Source of the DNA: UBA8199 sp964507045
GTDB lineage: Bacteria > Verrucomicrobiota > Verrucomicrobiia > Limisphaerales > UBA8199
DNA length: 64,000 bases
Direction: 5' to 3'
Assembly: GCA_964507045.1 (NCBI GenBank)
Contig: CAZDOO010000007.1
Location: 34,026-98,025, forward strand
In this document: positions 34,512-43,661 of the stretch, piece after piece
Position numbering within the stretch: position 1 is the first letter of the stretch
How the letters are laid out: every line of letters starts with the position of its first letter
The notes under the pieces: model-generated
The model's input: only the letters and a program-made list of their open reading frames with translations
Databases searched by the model: none
What the model was told of the DNA's origin: nothing
Position numbers and translations under genes: made by a program

Positions 34512-35504
34512 ATGAAAGCTGCATACATTACGCAAACGGGGTCTGCCGACGTCATTACCTACGGCGATCTCCCCACGCCTAAGCCCACCCGCCGCCAGTG
34601 CCTGGTCAAAGTTGGCGCCGTGGATGTCAACCCCATTGACGTCTATGTCCGCAGCGGCGCGATCCCCGCCAAACTCTCCTTCCCCTTCATCCTCGGACGC
34701 GACCTCGCCGGCACCGTCGTCGAAGCCGGCGCGAGCGTCAAAGGCTTCAAAGTCGGCGACCGCGTATGGGCGACCAGCCAGGGCGCGGACGGGCGGCCGG
34801 GCACCTTCGCCGAATTCGCCGCCGTGGACCAGCGCTGGCTCCACCCCATCCCCGAAGGCGTCAGCGACGAAGATGTCGTCTCGCTGTCATTAACCGGCGT
34901 CACCGCCCAACTCGGCCTGGTGCGCTACGCCAACTTGCGGGCCAAGGAAATCCTCTTTGTGAACGGCGGCTCCGGCGGCGTCGGCGCCTGCGTCGTGCAA
35001 ATGGCCAAAATCCTCGGCGCGCGCGTCATTGCCACCGCGGGCACCGACCAAAAAGTCGCGGCGTGCCGGGACCTGGGCGCCGACCTGGCCATCAACTACA
35101 AAACCCAGGACGTCGCCGCCGCCATCAAAACCTTCGCGCCCGACGGCGTCAACGTCTGGTGGGAAACCCTGCGCGAGCCCGACTTCGACCGGACCATCTC
35201 CCTGCTCGCGCTGCGCGGCCGGATGATCGTCATGGCCGGGCGCGACGCCCGCCCGCAGTTCCCGGTCGGCCCGTTCTACGTGAAAGACTGCTCGCTGCAC
35301 GGCTTTGCGATGTTCAACGCCAGCGCCCGCGAACAGCGCCCGGCGGCCAACGCCATCAACCGCTGGCTGGCGGAAGGCAAACTGCGCGCCCGCATAGACC
35401 GGGTGCTGCCGCTGGCCCAGGCCGCCGAGGCGCACCGACTGCAAGAGGACAGCACCGTGAAGAACACCGGCGTGCTGGCCGGCAAACTCGTCCTCAAACC
35501 GTAG
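34512..35504 (+). CDS. NADPH:quinone reductase / zinc-independent alcohol dehydrogenase (MDR superfamily)
   Basis: A 330-residue cytoplasmic oxidoreductase. The GroES-like N-terminal half includes PFILGRDLAGTVVEAGASVK (about 60). The Rossmann half has FVNGGSGGVGACVVQMAKIL (about 153), the AxxGxxG-type NADPH site of quinone reductases. The zinc ligands of classical alcohol dehydrogenases are not evident. Substrate unknown. Confidence 0.9.
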   Translation: MKAAYITQTGSADVITYGDLPTPKPTRRQCLVKVGAVDVNPIDVYVRSGAIPAKLSFPFILGRDLAGTVVEAGASVKGFKVGDRVWATSQGADGRPGTFAEFAAVDQRWLHPIPEGVSDEDVVSLSLTGVTAQLGLVRYANLRAKEILFVNGGSGGVGACVVQMAKILGARVIATAGTDQKVAACRDLGADLAINYKTQDVAAAIKTFAPDGVNVWWETLREPDFDRTISLLALRGRMIVMAGRDARPQFPVGPFYVKDCSLHGFAMFNASAREQRPAANAINRWLAEGKLRARIDRVLPLAQAAEAHRLQEDSTVKNTGVLAGKLVLKP

Positions 35505-35618
35505 CCGAATCCCTGCGGCAAAGAACCTCAGGCGGACCCCGATGCCGCGCTGGGCGAACATGTGAACAACTATTTCCAAGTTTATGTTGCCAGCCCGTTG
35601 CCGGCGGCGTAATTTACC

Positions 35619-36473
35619 ATGAAAACTAGCGTTACGAAGCAGCTCGGCTCCGGCCGGAAACCAAAGCGCCATCACAATATGCTCGCGTCCAGAGTGAAGT
35701 TGTTTACCAGTCGGAGGACCTGGTGCGCCTTTACGCTCATCGAACTCCTCGTCGTTATCGCCATCATCGCCATCCTCGCCGCGCTGCTCCTGCCGGCCCT
35801 GGCCAAGGCCAAATCAAAAGCCAACGCTATTGCTTGTCTGAACAATCAGAAACAATGGGGGCTGGCCGCCAAGATGTATTCCGATGACAACAACGACTAT
35901 GTTCCCCAGGAGGGAAATACCATTGCCACCATTGACCGGCAACCGGACAATATAGATGCTTGGTACAATGTGGTTTCCGCGTACATCAAACAGCCTTCGC
36001 TGGTAAGCCTCTACACAGCCAACCCGCCCAATCCCCCGCTTCCAACCTCCCGGACAATCTACTCTTGCCCCGCGGCGGAGAAGCCGAGCTGGACGCCCTC
36101 AACCGCCAAAGCGTTCTTCATGTATGGCGAGAATGGTCGTCTGTGTGTCAACAAGTCGTCCGGCGGCGGCGGCGCCGCCCAGACCAAGTTCGGCCAGATT
36201 GTCTATCCCGTTGACACGATCCTCTTTGCCGAAGTGAATGGCAACTCACCCACCGCGGGCGCAGCCCAGTCCAACGTGACCGGCCAGTATGCCGTCGCCA
36301 AGCACGAGGGACGTGGTGAATTTGCCATGTGCGATGGCAGCGCGCGATCCGCCCGGACCAACGACTTCCTCCGGACCTCGTCAGAATCCAACAGTTGCAA
36401 AGCCGAATGGGACCCAGCCAAAATGCCCCGCAAGATGTATTGGTACCCCACACCCAACACGCCCGATTCTTAG
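35619..36473 (+). CDS. Type II secretion-like pseudopilin with C-terminal H...DG motif
   Basis: An exported pilin-like protein of up to 284 residues. The prepilin peptidase site and hydrophobic helix are seen as CAFTLIELLVVIAIIAIL followed by AALLLPALAKAK. The C-terminus carries KHEGRGEFAMCDGSA, the H-x9-DG type signature common in planctomycete and verrucomicrobial pseudopilins. The start could instead be the Met at 35679, giving a leader of ordinary length; no ribosome site decides. Such proteins occur in many copies per genome and their substrates are unknown. Confidence 0.9.
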   Translation: MKTSVTKQLGSGRKPKRHHNMLASRVKLFTSRRTWCAFTLIELLVVIAIIAILAALLLPALAKAKSKANAIACLNNQKQWGLAAKMYSDDNNDYVPQEGNTIATIDRQPDNIDAWYNVVSAYIKQPSLVSLYTANPPNPPLPTSRTIYSCPAAEKPSWTPSTAKAFFMYGENGRLCVNKSSGGGGAAQTKFGQIVYPVDTILFAEVNGNSPTAGAAQSNVTGQYAVAKHEGRGEFAMCDGSARSARTNDFLRTSSESNSCKAEWDPAKMPRKMYWYPTPNTPDS

Positions 36474-36563
36474 TCGCTCACCACACCGTCGATCCATTAC
36501 CTGACACGACCAGTAAGCAGAAACGTGCTCCATCACCAAACCAAACCAAAACCCATTAGTCTT

Positions 36564-38795
36564 ATGAAAAGAATACTCCTCGCCCTCGCGGCATTCGTCG
36601 GTATTGCGCTCAGTGCGCAAGCCACTTCGGTCTTCAGCGACAACTTCAACAGCTACGCTGACGGGGCTCTCGACACTGTAGGTGCGCCAACGTGGTTCTG
36701 GCACAGTGGAACGACCAACCAGCTACAGGTCGCCAGCGGCCAGGTGCTTCTAGGCGGTTCAAACAGCGAAGACGTGAGCGCCTACATCACCAACTCCGCC
36801 TTCCCAACGCCATTCACCAACGGCCCGGGCGCCGGCAGCCTCTATGCCAGTTTCACCATCAACATGAGTGCAACCACCCTGCCCACTAGCGCAGGAACCT
36901 ATTTCTTCCACTTCAAGGACACTACTACCTCGAACTACCGGGCCAGAACGTGGGCGAGTACTACGGGTGCTGCCGCCGGGAAATTCCGCCTCGGCATCAG
37001 CGCGGCGGGCAATAACCCCGTGTATATAGCGACCGATTTCGATCCGGGCACTACCTATACGATCGTGGTGAAGTGGAATCTGGAGCAGACGAACGCCACC
37101 GTCTGGGTGAACCCCGTCTCGGAAAGTAGCATATTGAACCGGGCTGATTCTGCCGACACGAGTCTCCCGGCAACATTCAACACCTACTGTGTCAGTCTGC
37201 GCGAGGGTAGTGGCACTGCGCTCGCGGGACTGATGAATTTCGACGACCTTAAGGTCGGCACCGCATTCGCCGACGTTTATGCTCCCAGCGGTCCCCCGTC
37301 CATCGGAGGCATTGCCAACCAAAGCATCCCGAAGAACAGCAACACCGGCCCCGTCCCCTTTACTGTTGATAGCCCGACTTACGCACCCTCCACCTTGACG
37401 CTCAGCGGGACTTCGGACAACACGACCCTGGTGCCCAATAACCCGGCGAACATCAGTTTCGGCGGCAGCGACCAGAACCGCACCGTTACCGTCACTCCTG
37501 CCACCGGCCAGCAAGGCCAGGCCACGATCGAAGTTGTGGTCACCGACCCAGCCGCCCAGACGGGAAACACCACCTTCCAAGTCAAAGTCGGTGCGCCGGC
37601 TTTTGTTACCGGTGTGGCCAATCAATTAACTCCGACCAACACACCTACGGCGGCTCTGCCGTTCACACTCGCGGACGCCGAGGGAGACACGCTCACTGTA
37701 ACCGGCAGCTCCTCCAACCCGACTCTGGTTCAGGACACGGACATCGTTGTCAGCCCCGCGAGCAGCACTAGCACGAGCCGCACGGTGAAGATCAAGCCGC
37801 AGCCGGACAAGGCCGGCATCACGACTATCACCCTCACGGTCAGCGACGGTCATACAAGTGCTAGCACCAACTTCACCCTTATTGTGTATCAGCACCTCGG
37901 CGAGTTGCTGCTGGGTGACACCTTTACTTATTCAGACGGCGAAATCAATTCTGTCAGTGGTGGATTCTGGCAGGCGCACAGCGCGGCCCTTTCAAACGAC
38001 TGCATGGTGGTCAATAATCAACTGCGGGTTTCCTCTACCAATTCCGAGGACGTGAACGGGACCTTCACCAACTCGGTTTACCTCGTGGCGACCGGCGACA
38101 GCACACCTCCCTATGCCTTTGCCGGCGTGATTCTCTATTCCAAGTTCACCGTGAACTTTGAAGCGCTGCCGACTGGCAGTGGCGGAGGGTATTTTGCGCA
38201 TTATAAGGACCTAGGCACCTCTAACTTCCGCGCTCGCGTCTTTGCCCAGACCAACGGGGCCGCAGCGGGCAAGTTCCGCCTGGGCATCGCCAACGGGGGC
38301 TCCAGCGCCTCCGCCGTTGTCCCGCAGGATCTCAGCCTTGGAACCACCTATACCGTTGTCACGCGCTACAATGTTAGCACCGCTGAGAGTACCCTCTGGG
38401 TTGATCCGAGCTCTGAAGCCAGCGGGGGGGTCACCGCAACGGACGGCACCACCCCGATTGAAATTGACAAGTATTGTTTCCGTCAGAGCGCTGGCATCGG
38501 GGTGGCTCTCGTGGATGATCTGCTCATCGGGAGTGCCTGGAGTGACGTTTACACTGCGCCTCCTCTTTCCGCCGCAACCATCAGCACCGGCAGCGGCAAG
38601 TGGGACTCCTCCAGCACCACTGTGAGCTACACGGGCGGCAGCGGCTCGAAGTTCATTCTGTTGGAATCTGCGGATGTGAAGGCCGCGATGAGTTCCTGGA
38701 CCCGCGTAGCCACCAACACCGTCACCCCAGGCAGCTTCACGATCCCGGCGGTGGGCACGGCAGCGCCAAAGTTCTATCGCGTTAAGAGCGAATAG
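36564..38795 (+). CDS. Large secreted protein with duplicated LamG-like domains
   Basis: A 743-residue protein with a signal peptide (MKRILLALAAFVGIALSAQA). Two homologous domains of about 220 residues are visible: one from VFSDNFNSYADGALDTVGAP, the other from LLGDTFTYSDGEINSVSGGF. Both contain GAAAGKFRLGI and a GTTYT(I/V)V strand, as in concanavalin/LamG folds. Between them lie two Ig/cadherin-like repeats (about residues 240-440). The last 50 residues, FILLESADVKAAMSSWTRVA through FYRVKSE, match the end of the protein at 41341-43413. A cell-surface or extracellular binding role is likely; no enzyme site is seen. Confidence 0.82.
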   Translation: MKRILLALAAFVGIALSAQATSVFSDNFNSYADGALDTVGAPTWFWHSGTTNQLQVASGQVLLGGSNSEDVSAYITNSAFPTPFTNGPGAGSLYASFTINMSATTLPTSAGTYFFHFKDTTTSNYRARTWASTTGAAAGKFRLGISAAGNNPVYIATDFDPGTTYTIVVKWNLEQTNATVWVNPVSESSILNRADSADTSLPATFNTYCVSLREGSGTALAGLMNFDDLKVGTAFADVYAPSGPPSIGGIANQSIPKNSNTGPVPFTVDSPTYAPSTLTLSGTSDNTTLVPNNPANISFGGSDQNRTVTVTPATGQQGQATIEVVVTDPAAQTGNTTFQVKVGAPAFVTGVANQLTPTNTPTAALPFTLADAEGDTLTVTGSSSNPTLVQDTDIVVSPASSTSTSRTVKIKPQPDKAGITTITLTVSDGHTSASTNFTLIVYQHLGELLLGDTFTYSDGEINSVSGGFWQAHSAALSNDCMVVNNQLRVSSTNSEDVNGTFTNSVYLVATGDSTPPYAFAGVILYSKFTVNFEALPTGSGGGYFAHYKDLGTSNFRARVFAQTNGAAAGKFRLGIANGGSSASAVVPQDLSLGTTYTVVTRYNVSTAESTLWVDPSSEASGGVTATDGTTPIEIDKYCFRQSAGIGVALVDDLLIGSAWSDVYTAPPLSAATISTGSGKWDSSSTTVSYTGGSGSKFILLESADVKAAMSSWTRVATNTVTPGSFTIPAVGTAAPKFYRVKSE

Positions 38796-38827
38796 ACGCG
38801 CCCGCTTCGCTAGACTGCATACCCTTC

Positions 38828-38858
38828 GCGGGCCGGGTCACAAGACCCGGCCCGCTTT
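38828..38858 (+). terminator. Rho-independent terminator
   Basis: A perfect 12-bp GC stem (38828-38839 with 38844-38855), ACAA loop and TTT, 33 bp after the secreted protein stop. Confidence 0.8.
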
Positions 38859-38880
38859 GCGTGTGTGAGGATGGTCTGCC

Positions 38881-41106
38881 GTGGTTTCAGGCTTGGTTGC
38901 ACGCTCCTTCGAGACGGTGAAGCGTAACCCCCAACGATTGCCCCGGGCGGAGAGTGGCGGGCGTGAATCAAGACGCGGCCCACAGCCCGGCGGTGGCTCT
39001 AGGCAGGTTGCGGGCCGGCTATTGCCAAACCTCTTCGGCAAGGGAGGGTCAGGCTTGATTGGCGCCCTGCTGTTTCTCCTCGTCGCTTGGGTGTTCCTGC
39101 CCTCGCTGCGCAACGGTTTTGTCAATCTGGATGACAATGTTTACGTCTATGAGAACCTCCACGCGCAGCAAGGGTTGACACTGGCCAACCTGCGCTGGGC
39201 TTTTACAAATCTGGATGCGGGCTTCTGGCACCCCCTAACCTGGCTTTCGATCCTGTTGGATTGCCAGCTCTTCGGTCTGCATCCCGCCGGTCATCACCTC
39301 ACCAGCCTGCTGCTGCACGCCGCCAGCACCGTCCTGCTCTTCTTGCTGTTCCGGCGCCTGACGGGCGCAACCTGGCGCAGCGCGTTTGCAGCCGCCCTTT
39401 TCTCCCTGCACCCGCTCCACGTCGAGCCTGTCGCCTGGGCCGCTGACCGCAAAGACGTTTTGTGCGCCTCTTTCTGGCTGCTCACGATGCTGGTGTACGT
39501 GCGATACGCGGAAGGAGAAAGGAAGAATGCAGAATGTAGAATACAGAATCCGGAATCCAAGACCCGGAGTCCGACCGCTCGCTTCTATCTGCTCTCCCTT
39601 TTCTTTTTCCTGTGCGGCCTGATGAGCAAAACGATGATAGTGACATTGCCACTCCTCTTGTTGCTGGTGGATTGGTGGCCATTGCGGCGATTTCAATCCA
39701 AGGCGAGCCGTGTTCTTCTCCTTGAGAAGCTGCCCTTCTTTGCTGCCGCAATTGTGTGTGGGCTCCTCACCATGCACGCCGAGAAAGGTGTTGGCGCGCT
39801 TCCCACAGCTTTCGATGTGCCCATTCATTCCCGCATAGCCAATGCCACCCTTTCGTACCTGGGGTATCTCGCGCAGACGTTTTGGCCAATCCATCTGGCT
39901 GTGTACTACCCTTATCCCAGGGCCTTTCCGACAGGGACTCTCCTTGCCACGGCGGTGCTGGGGTTATGCTTCACTGCGGCGACATTGTGGGCCGCGCGCG
40001 CGAGGCCCTACCTGGCTTTTGGCTGGACATGGTACTGGATCACATTGCTGCCGGTGATTGGATTGATCCAGATTGGCGGCCACGCGCACGCAGACCGCTA
40101 TACCTACGTGCCGTTAATCGGAGTGTTCGTGCTTCTGACCTGGGGTGTTTATGACCTTGCCCGGCGGTGGCGTTCGCAGCGCTTGGTTTTGTTCCTGGCT
40201 GGCGGCGGGGTTGTGTTGCTGTGCGCCGTCCTGACAAGGCAACAGATCGGCTACTGGAGGGACAGTGAGACCCTTTTCCGGCACGCACTTGCTGTAACTC
40301 AGGACAACGAACTGGCGCATAACAACCTTGGCACGACACTCGCCAGACAGGGCCGGTTGGAGGAAGCCGTTGCGCATCTACAGGAAGCTTTGAGACTCCA
40401 GCCCGACTATTCCGGCATACACAACAACCTGGGCACTGCCCTCGCTAAACAAGGGCAATTTGACGAAGCCTTGCCGCACTTGCGTGAAGCGGTTCGATTG
40501 GCGCCCACCGACGCCGGAGCGCACTGCAACCTCGCTGACGCGCTGGCCTTGAAAGGACAGTTTGACGAAGCCATCGTGGAATACCAGACAGCAATCAAGC
40601 TGAGTCCAAACGAGGCCGCTACGCACTGTAACCTTGCCAACGCTTTGGCGGGCAAGGGACTCTTCGATGAAGCGATTGCTGAATACCAGCGAGCCCTGGA
40701 ACTGAACTCCCGCGCGACCGACGCGTATACTCGCTTGGGGATATTGTTGGGGAGCCGGGGGCGTGTGGATGAGGCCGCTGCGCAGTTTCGTGCGGCACTG
40801 CGCCTCAATCCCAACGATACCCAGGCTCACTGCAGTTTGGGGATCGCACTGATCAGCCAAAACCGCCTCGATGAAGCAATCCGTCACCTTCAAACCGCGC
40901 TGGACCTCAAGCCCGACCATGCTGAAGCTCACTGCAACCTGGGTGTCGCCTTGGCTAAAGGCGGAAAGCTGGAAGATGCGGTTTCCCACCTGCGCGAAGC
41001 CCTCAGGCTGCAGCCTGACTACGCCGATGCGCAGAATAACTTGCGCGTAGCGCTCGACCTAAAGGCTGCTGCCGCCACACCGCTCCCTTCTTCCACCCGA
41101 CCGTAA
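38881..41106 (+). CDS. TMTC-like membrane protein with C-terminal TPR repeats
   Basis: About 741 residues from a GTG start preceded by GAGGATGG. The N-terminal 430 residues hold around ten membrane segments with FVNLDDNVYVYEN, FWHPLTWLSILLDCQLFG and LFSLHPLHVEPVAWAADRKD, typical of the bacterial TMTC/glycosyltransferase-like family. From residue about 475 there are at least seven TPR repeats (e.g. LAHNNLGTTLARQGRLEEAV). A hydrophilic loop at about residues 215-225 is encoded by a heptamer array (39524-39558), an in-frame repeat insertion. The catalytic function of bacterial members is not established here. Confidence 0.85.
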   Translation: MVSGLVARSFETVKRNPQRLPRAESGGRESRRGPQPGGGSRQVAGRLLPNLFGKGGSGLIGALLFLLVAWVFLPSLRNGFVNLDDNVYVYENLHAQQGLTLANLRWAFTNLDAGFWHPLTWLSILLDCQLFGLHPAGHHLTSLLLHAASTVLLFLLFRRLTGATWRSAFAAALFSLHPLHVEPVAWAADRKDVLCASFWLLTMLVYVRYAEGERKNAECRIQNPESKTRSPTARFYLLSLFFFLCGLMSKTMIVTLPLLLLLVDWWPLRRFQSKASRVLLLEKLPFFAAAIVCGLLTMHAEKGVGALPTAFDVPIHSRIANATLSYLGYLAQTFWPIHLAVYYPYPRAFPTGTLLATAVLGLCFTAATLWAARARPYLAFGWTWYWITLLPVIGLIQIGGHAHADRYTYVPLIGVFVLLTWGVYDLARRWRSQRLVLFLAGGGVVLLCAVLTRQQIGYWRDSETLFRHALAVTQDNELAHNNLGTTLARQGRLEEAVAHLQEALRLQPDYSGIHNNLGTALAKQGQFDEALPHLREAVRLAPTDAGAHCNLADALALKGQFDEAIVEYQTAIKLSPNEAATHCNLANALAGKGLFDEAIAEYQRALELNSRATDAYTRLGILLGSRGRVDEAAAQFRAALRLNPNDTQAHCSLGIALISQNRLDEAIRHLQTALDLKPDHAEAHCNLGVALAKGGKLEDAVSHLREALRLQPDYADAQNNLRVALDLKAAAATPLPSSTRP
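39524..39558. repeat. 7-bp tandem array inside the TMTC-like gene
   Basis: Five heptamers in the coding strand: AGAATGC, AGAATGT, AGAATAC, AGAATCC, GGAATCC. 35 bp; the frame is kept open, giving KNAECRIQNPES in a loop between membrane segments. Confidence 0.88.
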
Positions 41107-41340
41107 GGTGCGGGCATCTCTGCGGGCAGCTCTGAGTTGACTCGCGGCACGATGTGTTGCAGTTTTTGCCCGCGGGGCCAGCGGGAATTGGGCGCGCAGC
41201 GCAGGACACTGGTGCGGGCCATAGGTTAGCTGGCTGACTGCGGCAGGTATGGAACATCAATTGCGGAGAACACAATTAACCTGACGGCTTCCCCGGGCCT
41301 TCTTCACAGGGGCTGGAAGGAGCCAAACTCAACATCAACC

Positions 41341-43413
41341 ATGAAGAGAAAACTTCTTTCCTCCCTTATAATCACTGCGCTGTTTGGCGCGGGATGGCTC
41401 GTCAATCCGGCCTCAGCCCAAATCTCCATTTACTCACTGCCCGGCGGCTCCTACACCCAGAATTTCGATTCGCTGTCCAGTTCGAGCTCGACCAACGCCT
41501 GGCTGGATAACATCACACTGCCCGGCTGGTACGCCGCGACCAACACCAGTAGCGGGGTCGCGCGGACCTATAGTGCCAGCGCCGGCACGAGCACCACTGC
41601 CATGATGTACAGCTTCGGCACGAATGGAGTGAACCCCGCCACCGACCGCGCGCTGGGTTCCGTCGCCTCGGGCACTGCCAGCAAGCTGGCTTACGGAGTC
41701 CGCTTTGCCAACGACACCGGTTCGGACATATCCAGCATCACGATTACCTGCGCCGGCGAGCAGTGGCGCAATGGCGGCAGCTCAGCAATTCAAACCCTGG
41801 CCTTTTCCTATCGGATCAGCACTGCGCCCATTACCAGTCCCGACCCGGCAATTACCAGTTCCTGGAGCCCGTTCACCGCTCTGGACTTCCACACCCCCGA
41901 CGCTGGGGGAACGGCCGGTCCACGGGAAGGAAACGCTTCCGCCAATCGGCAGGTATTCTCCGACATCCTCCTGACCGGTGTGGCCGTGCCCGCCGGTTCA
42001 GAAATCTTCCTGCGCTGGCGGGATGTTGACGACTCCGGCAGTGATCATGCCGTAGCGATTGACGACCTAACCGTGAGCTTCAGCACCGGTTCCATGACGA
42101 CCAATGCGCCCACCTCCGCTTCGATAACCCCGCTGGCGCAGACCAACAAAGCCGGGACGACGGTCTTCCTGACGGTCACCAGTGACGGCTCCCCTTCCAT
42201 TTCACTTTTATACCAATGGCGCAAGGACAGCGCTCCCCTCAGCGACACCGGAACGGTTTTCGGCTCCACCACTCCAATCCTGACGCTGAGCAACGTCCTG
42301 GCCGCAGCCGAGGGGAGCTACGACGTTATTGTGGCCAATACAGCGGGCTCAGTGACCAGCGCTGTCGCAACGGTGACGGTGCTTGATCCGGCCATCCAGT
42401 CCCAGTCGGCCGACCAGGCTCGCCTAGGAGGCGAGAATGCCACCCTCACCGTTACCGCCAAAGGCACTCCGACGCTGACTTACCAATGGTTCTTCGGCGG
42501 CACCCCGATTGCGGGAGCAACCCGCAGTTCTTTGCCGCTTTCAAATCTTCAAGCCACCAACCAGGGGGTTTATACATGCTGGGTGACCAACGGCCTTGGA
42601 AACAGCGTTGCCAGTGTTCCTATCACACTTGCCGTTACGGTGCTTCCCAGCGTTACGCTGGCGTTATGGGAGTTTGACGACACCAATGCACCCGTCGCGT
42701 CTCCGCCCCCGGTTCTGGGCGCGGGCACGGCCTCTTTGCTGAACGGCGTGACGGCCGGCTTCGCCGCCGGCGCCTCCGGCGGCACCAACCACGCCTGGAA
42801 TACCACGACGTACCCGTCCCAAGGCACCGGCAATAAGACCGCCGGAGTGCAATTCAACGTGAATACGCTTGGCTATCGGAATATCTACCTGTCCTGGAAC
42901 CAGCGCCACAGCAATACCGGCAGCAAATACACAAGGCTCCAATACAGCGCCGACGGCGCAACATTCACCGACCTGGATCTGCACACCATGACCAACGGTG
43001 AAGTCTTCGTATCCCACCCCTGCAATCTTTCCGCCATCTCCGCCGTCAATAACAACGCCAATTTCGCCTTCCGCATCGTCGCCGAGTTCGAGAGCCTCAC
43101 GAATCCAGTCTATGTGGGCACCGCCGGCGAGTATCGCACGCAGGGCACCATCCGGTTTGACTCCATGATCGTCTATGGCGACTCGCTTGGCGCGGTCACT
43201 GTAGCCCCAACGACCATCAGCAGTATCGTCGGCACCGCGCTGACCTACGGCGGCGGCGCCGGCTCGCAGTTTGTCCTCCTGGAGTCGTCGGGCGTGACCG
43301 CCGTGATGAGCAGTTGGGCACGGGTGAAGACCAATACGGCCAGCCCCGGAACGTTTGCCATCCCGGCGGTGGGCACATCCGCGCCGAAGTACTATCGCAT
43401 CCAGAGCGAGTAG
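41341..43413 (+). CDS. Large secreted Ig-domain protein
   Basis: A 690-residue exported protein (signal MKRKLLSSLIITALFGAGWL). The N-terminal 240 residues form a Ser/Thr-rich beta domain beginning SIYSLPGGSYTQNFDSLSS. Two Ig-like domains follow at about 255-355 and 360-440, with LLYQWRKDSAPL and LTYQWFFGGTPI. The third region is another beta-sandwich. The end, FVLLESSGVTAVMSSWARVK through YYRIQSE, is homologous to that of the protein at 36564-38795. No catalytic motif is visible; likely surface-attached or released. Confidence 0.82.
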   Translation: MKRKLLSSLIITALFGAGWLVNPASAQISIYSLPGGSYTQNFDSLSSSSSTNAWLDNITLPGWYAATNTSSGVARTYSASAGTSTTAMMYSFGTNGVNPATDRALGSVASGTASKLAYGVRFANDTGSDISSITITCAGEQWRNGGSSAIQTLAFSYRISTAPITSPDPAITSSWSPFTALDFHTPDAGGTAGPREGNASANRQVFSDILLTGVAVPAGSEIFLRWRDVDDSGSDHAVAIDDLTVSFSTGSMTTNAPTSASITPLAQTNKAGTTVFLTVTSDGSPSISLLYQWRKDSAPLSDTGTVFGSTTPILTLSNVLAAAEGSYDVIVANTAGSVTSAVATVTVLDPAIQSQSADQARLGGENATLTVTAKGTPTLTYQWFFGGTPIAGATRSSLPLSNLQATNQGVYTCWVTNGLGNSVASVPITLAVTVLPSVTLALWEFDDTNAPVASPPPVLGAGTASLLNGVTAGFAAGASGGTNHAWNTTTYPSQGTGNKTAGVQFNVNTLGYRNIYLSWNQRHSNTGSKYTRLQYSADGATFTDLDLHTMTNGEVFVSHPCNLSAISAVNNNANFAFRIVAEFESLTNPVYVGTAGEYRTQGTIRFDSMIVYGDSLGAVTVAPTTISSIVGTALTYGGGAGSQFVLLESSGVTAVMSSWARVKTNTASPGTFAIPAVGTSAPKYYRIQSE

Positions 43414-43661
43414 AGCACAGGTTCGGTTTGCAGCCGGCCCCAACGCTGTCGGCATTGTGCCCGGGAGGGGAAGCGTCCGCGCAAACCCTCCCATCTCCTC
43501 CTCTGTGGACCGGGCCCGTTAGGCGGGCTTAAGTCATTCTTGAGATTGACACCGGTGGCGCTTTTCTGGCAACCTGCCCTTGCTTGATTGAGCTGGCCCG
43601 GGATCGGGTTTGAGCGCAACCAAGCCGCTGCAGCTCGGTCAATGACTAAACTCTAAAAGGT

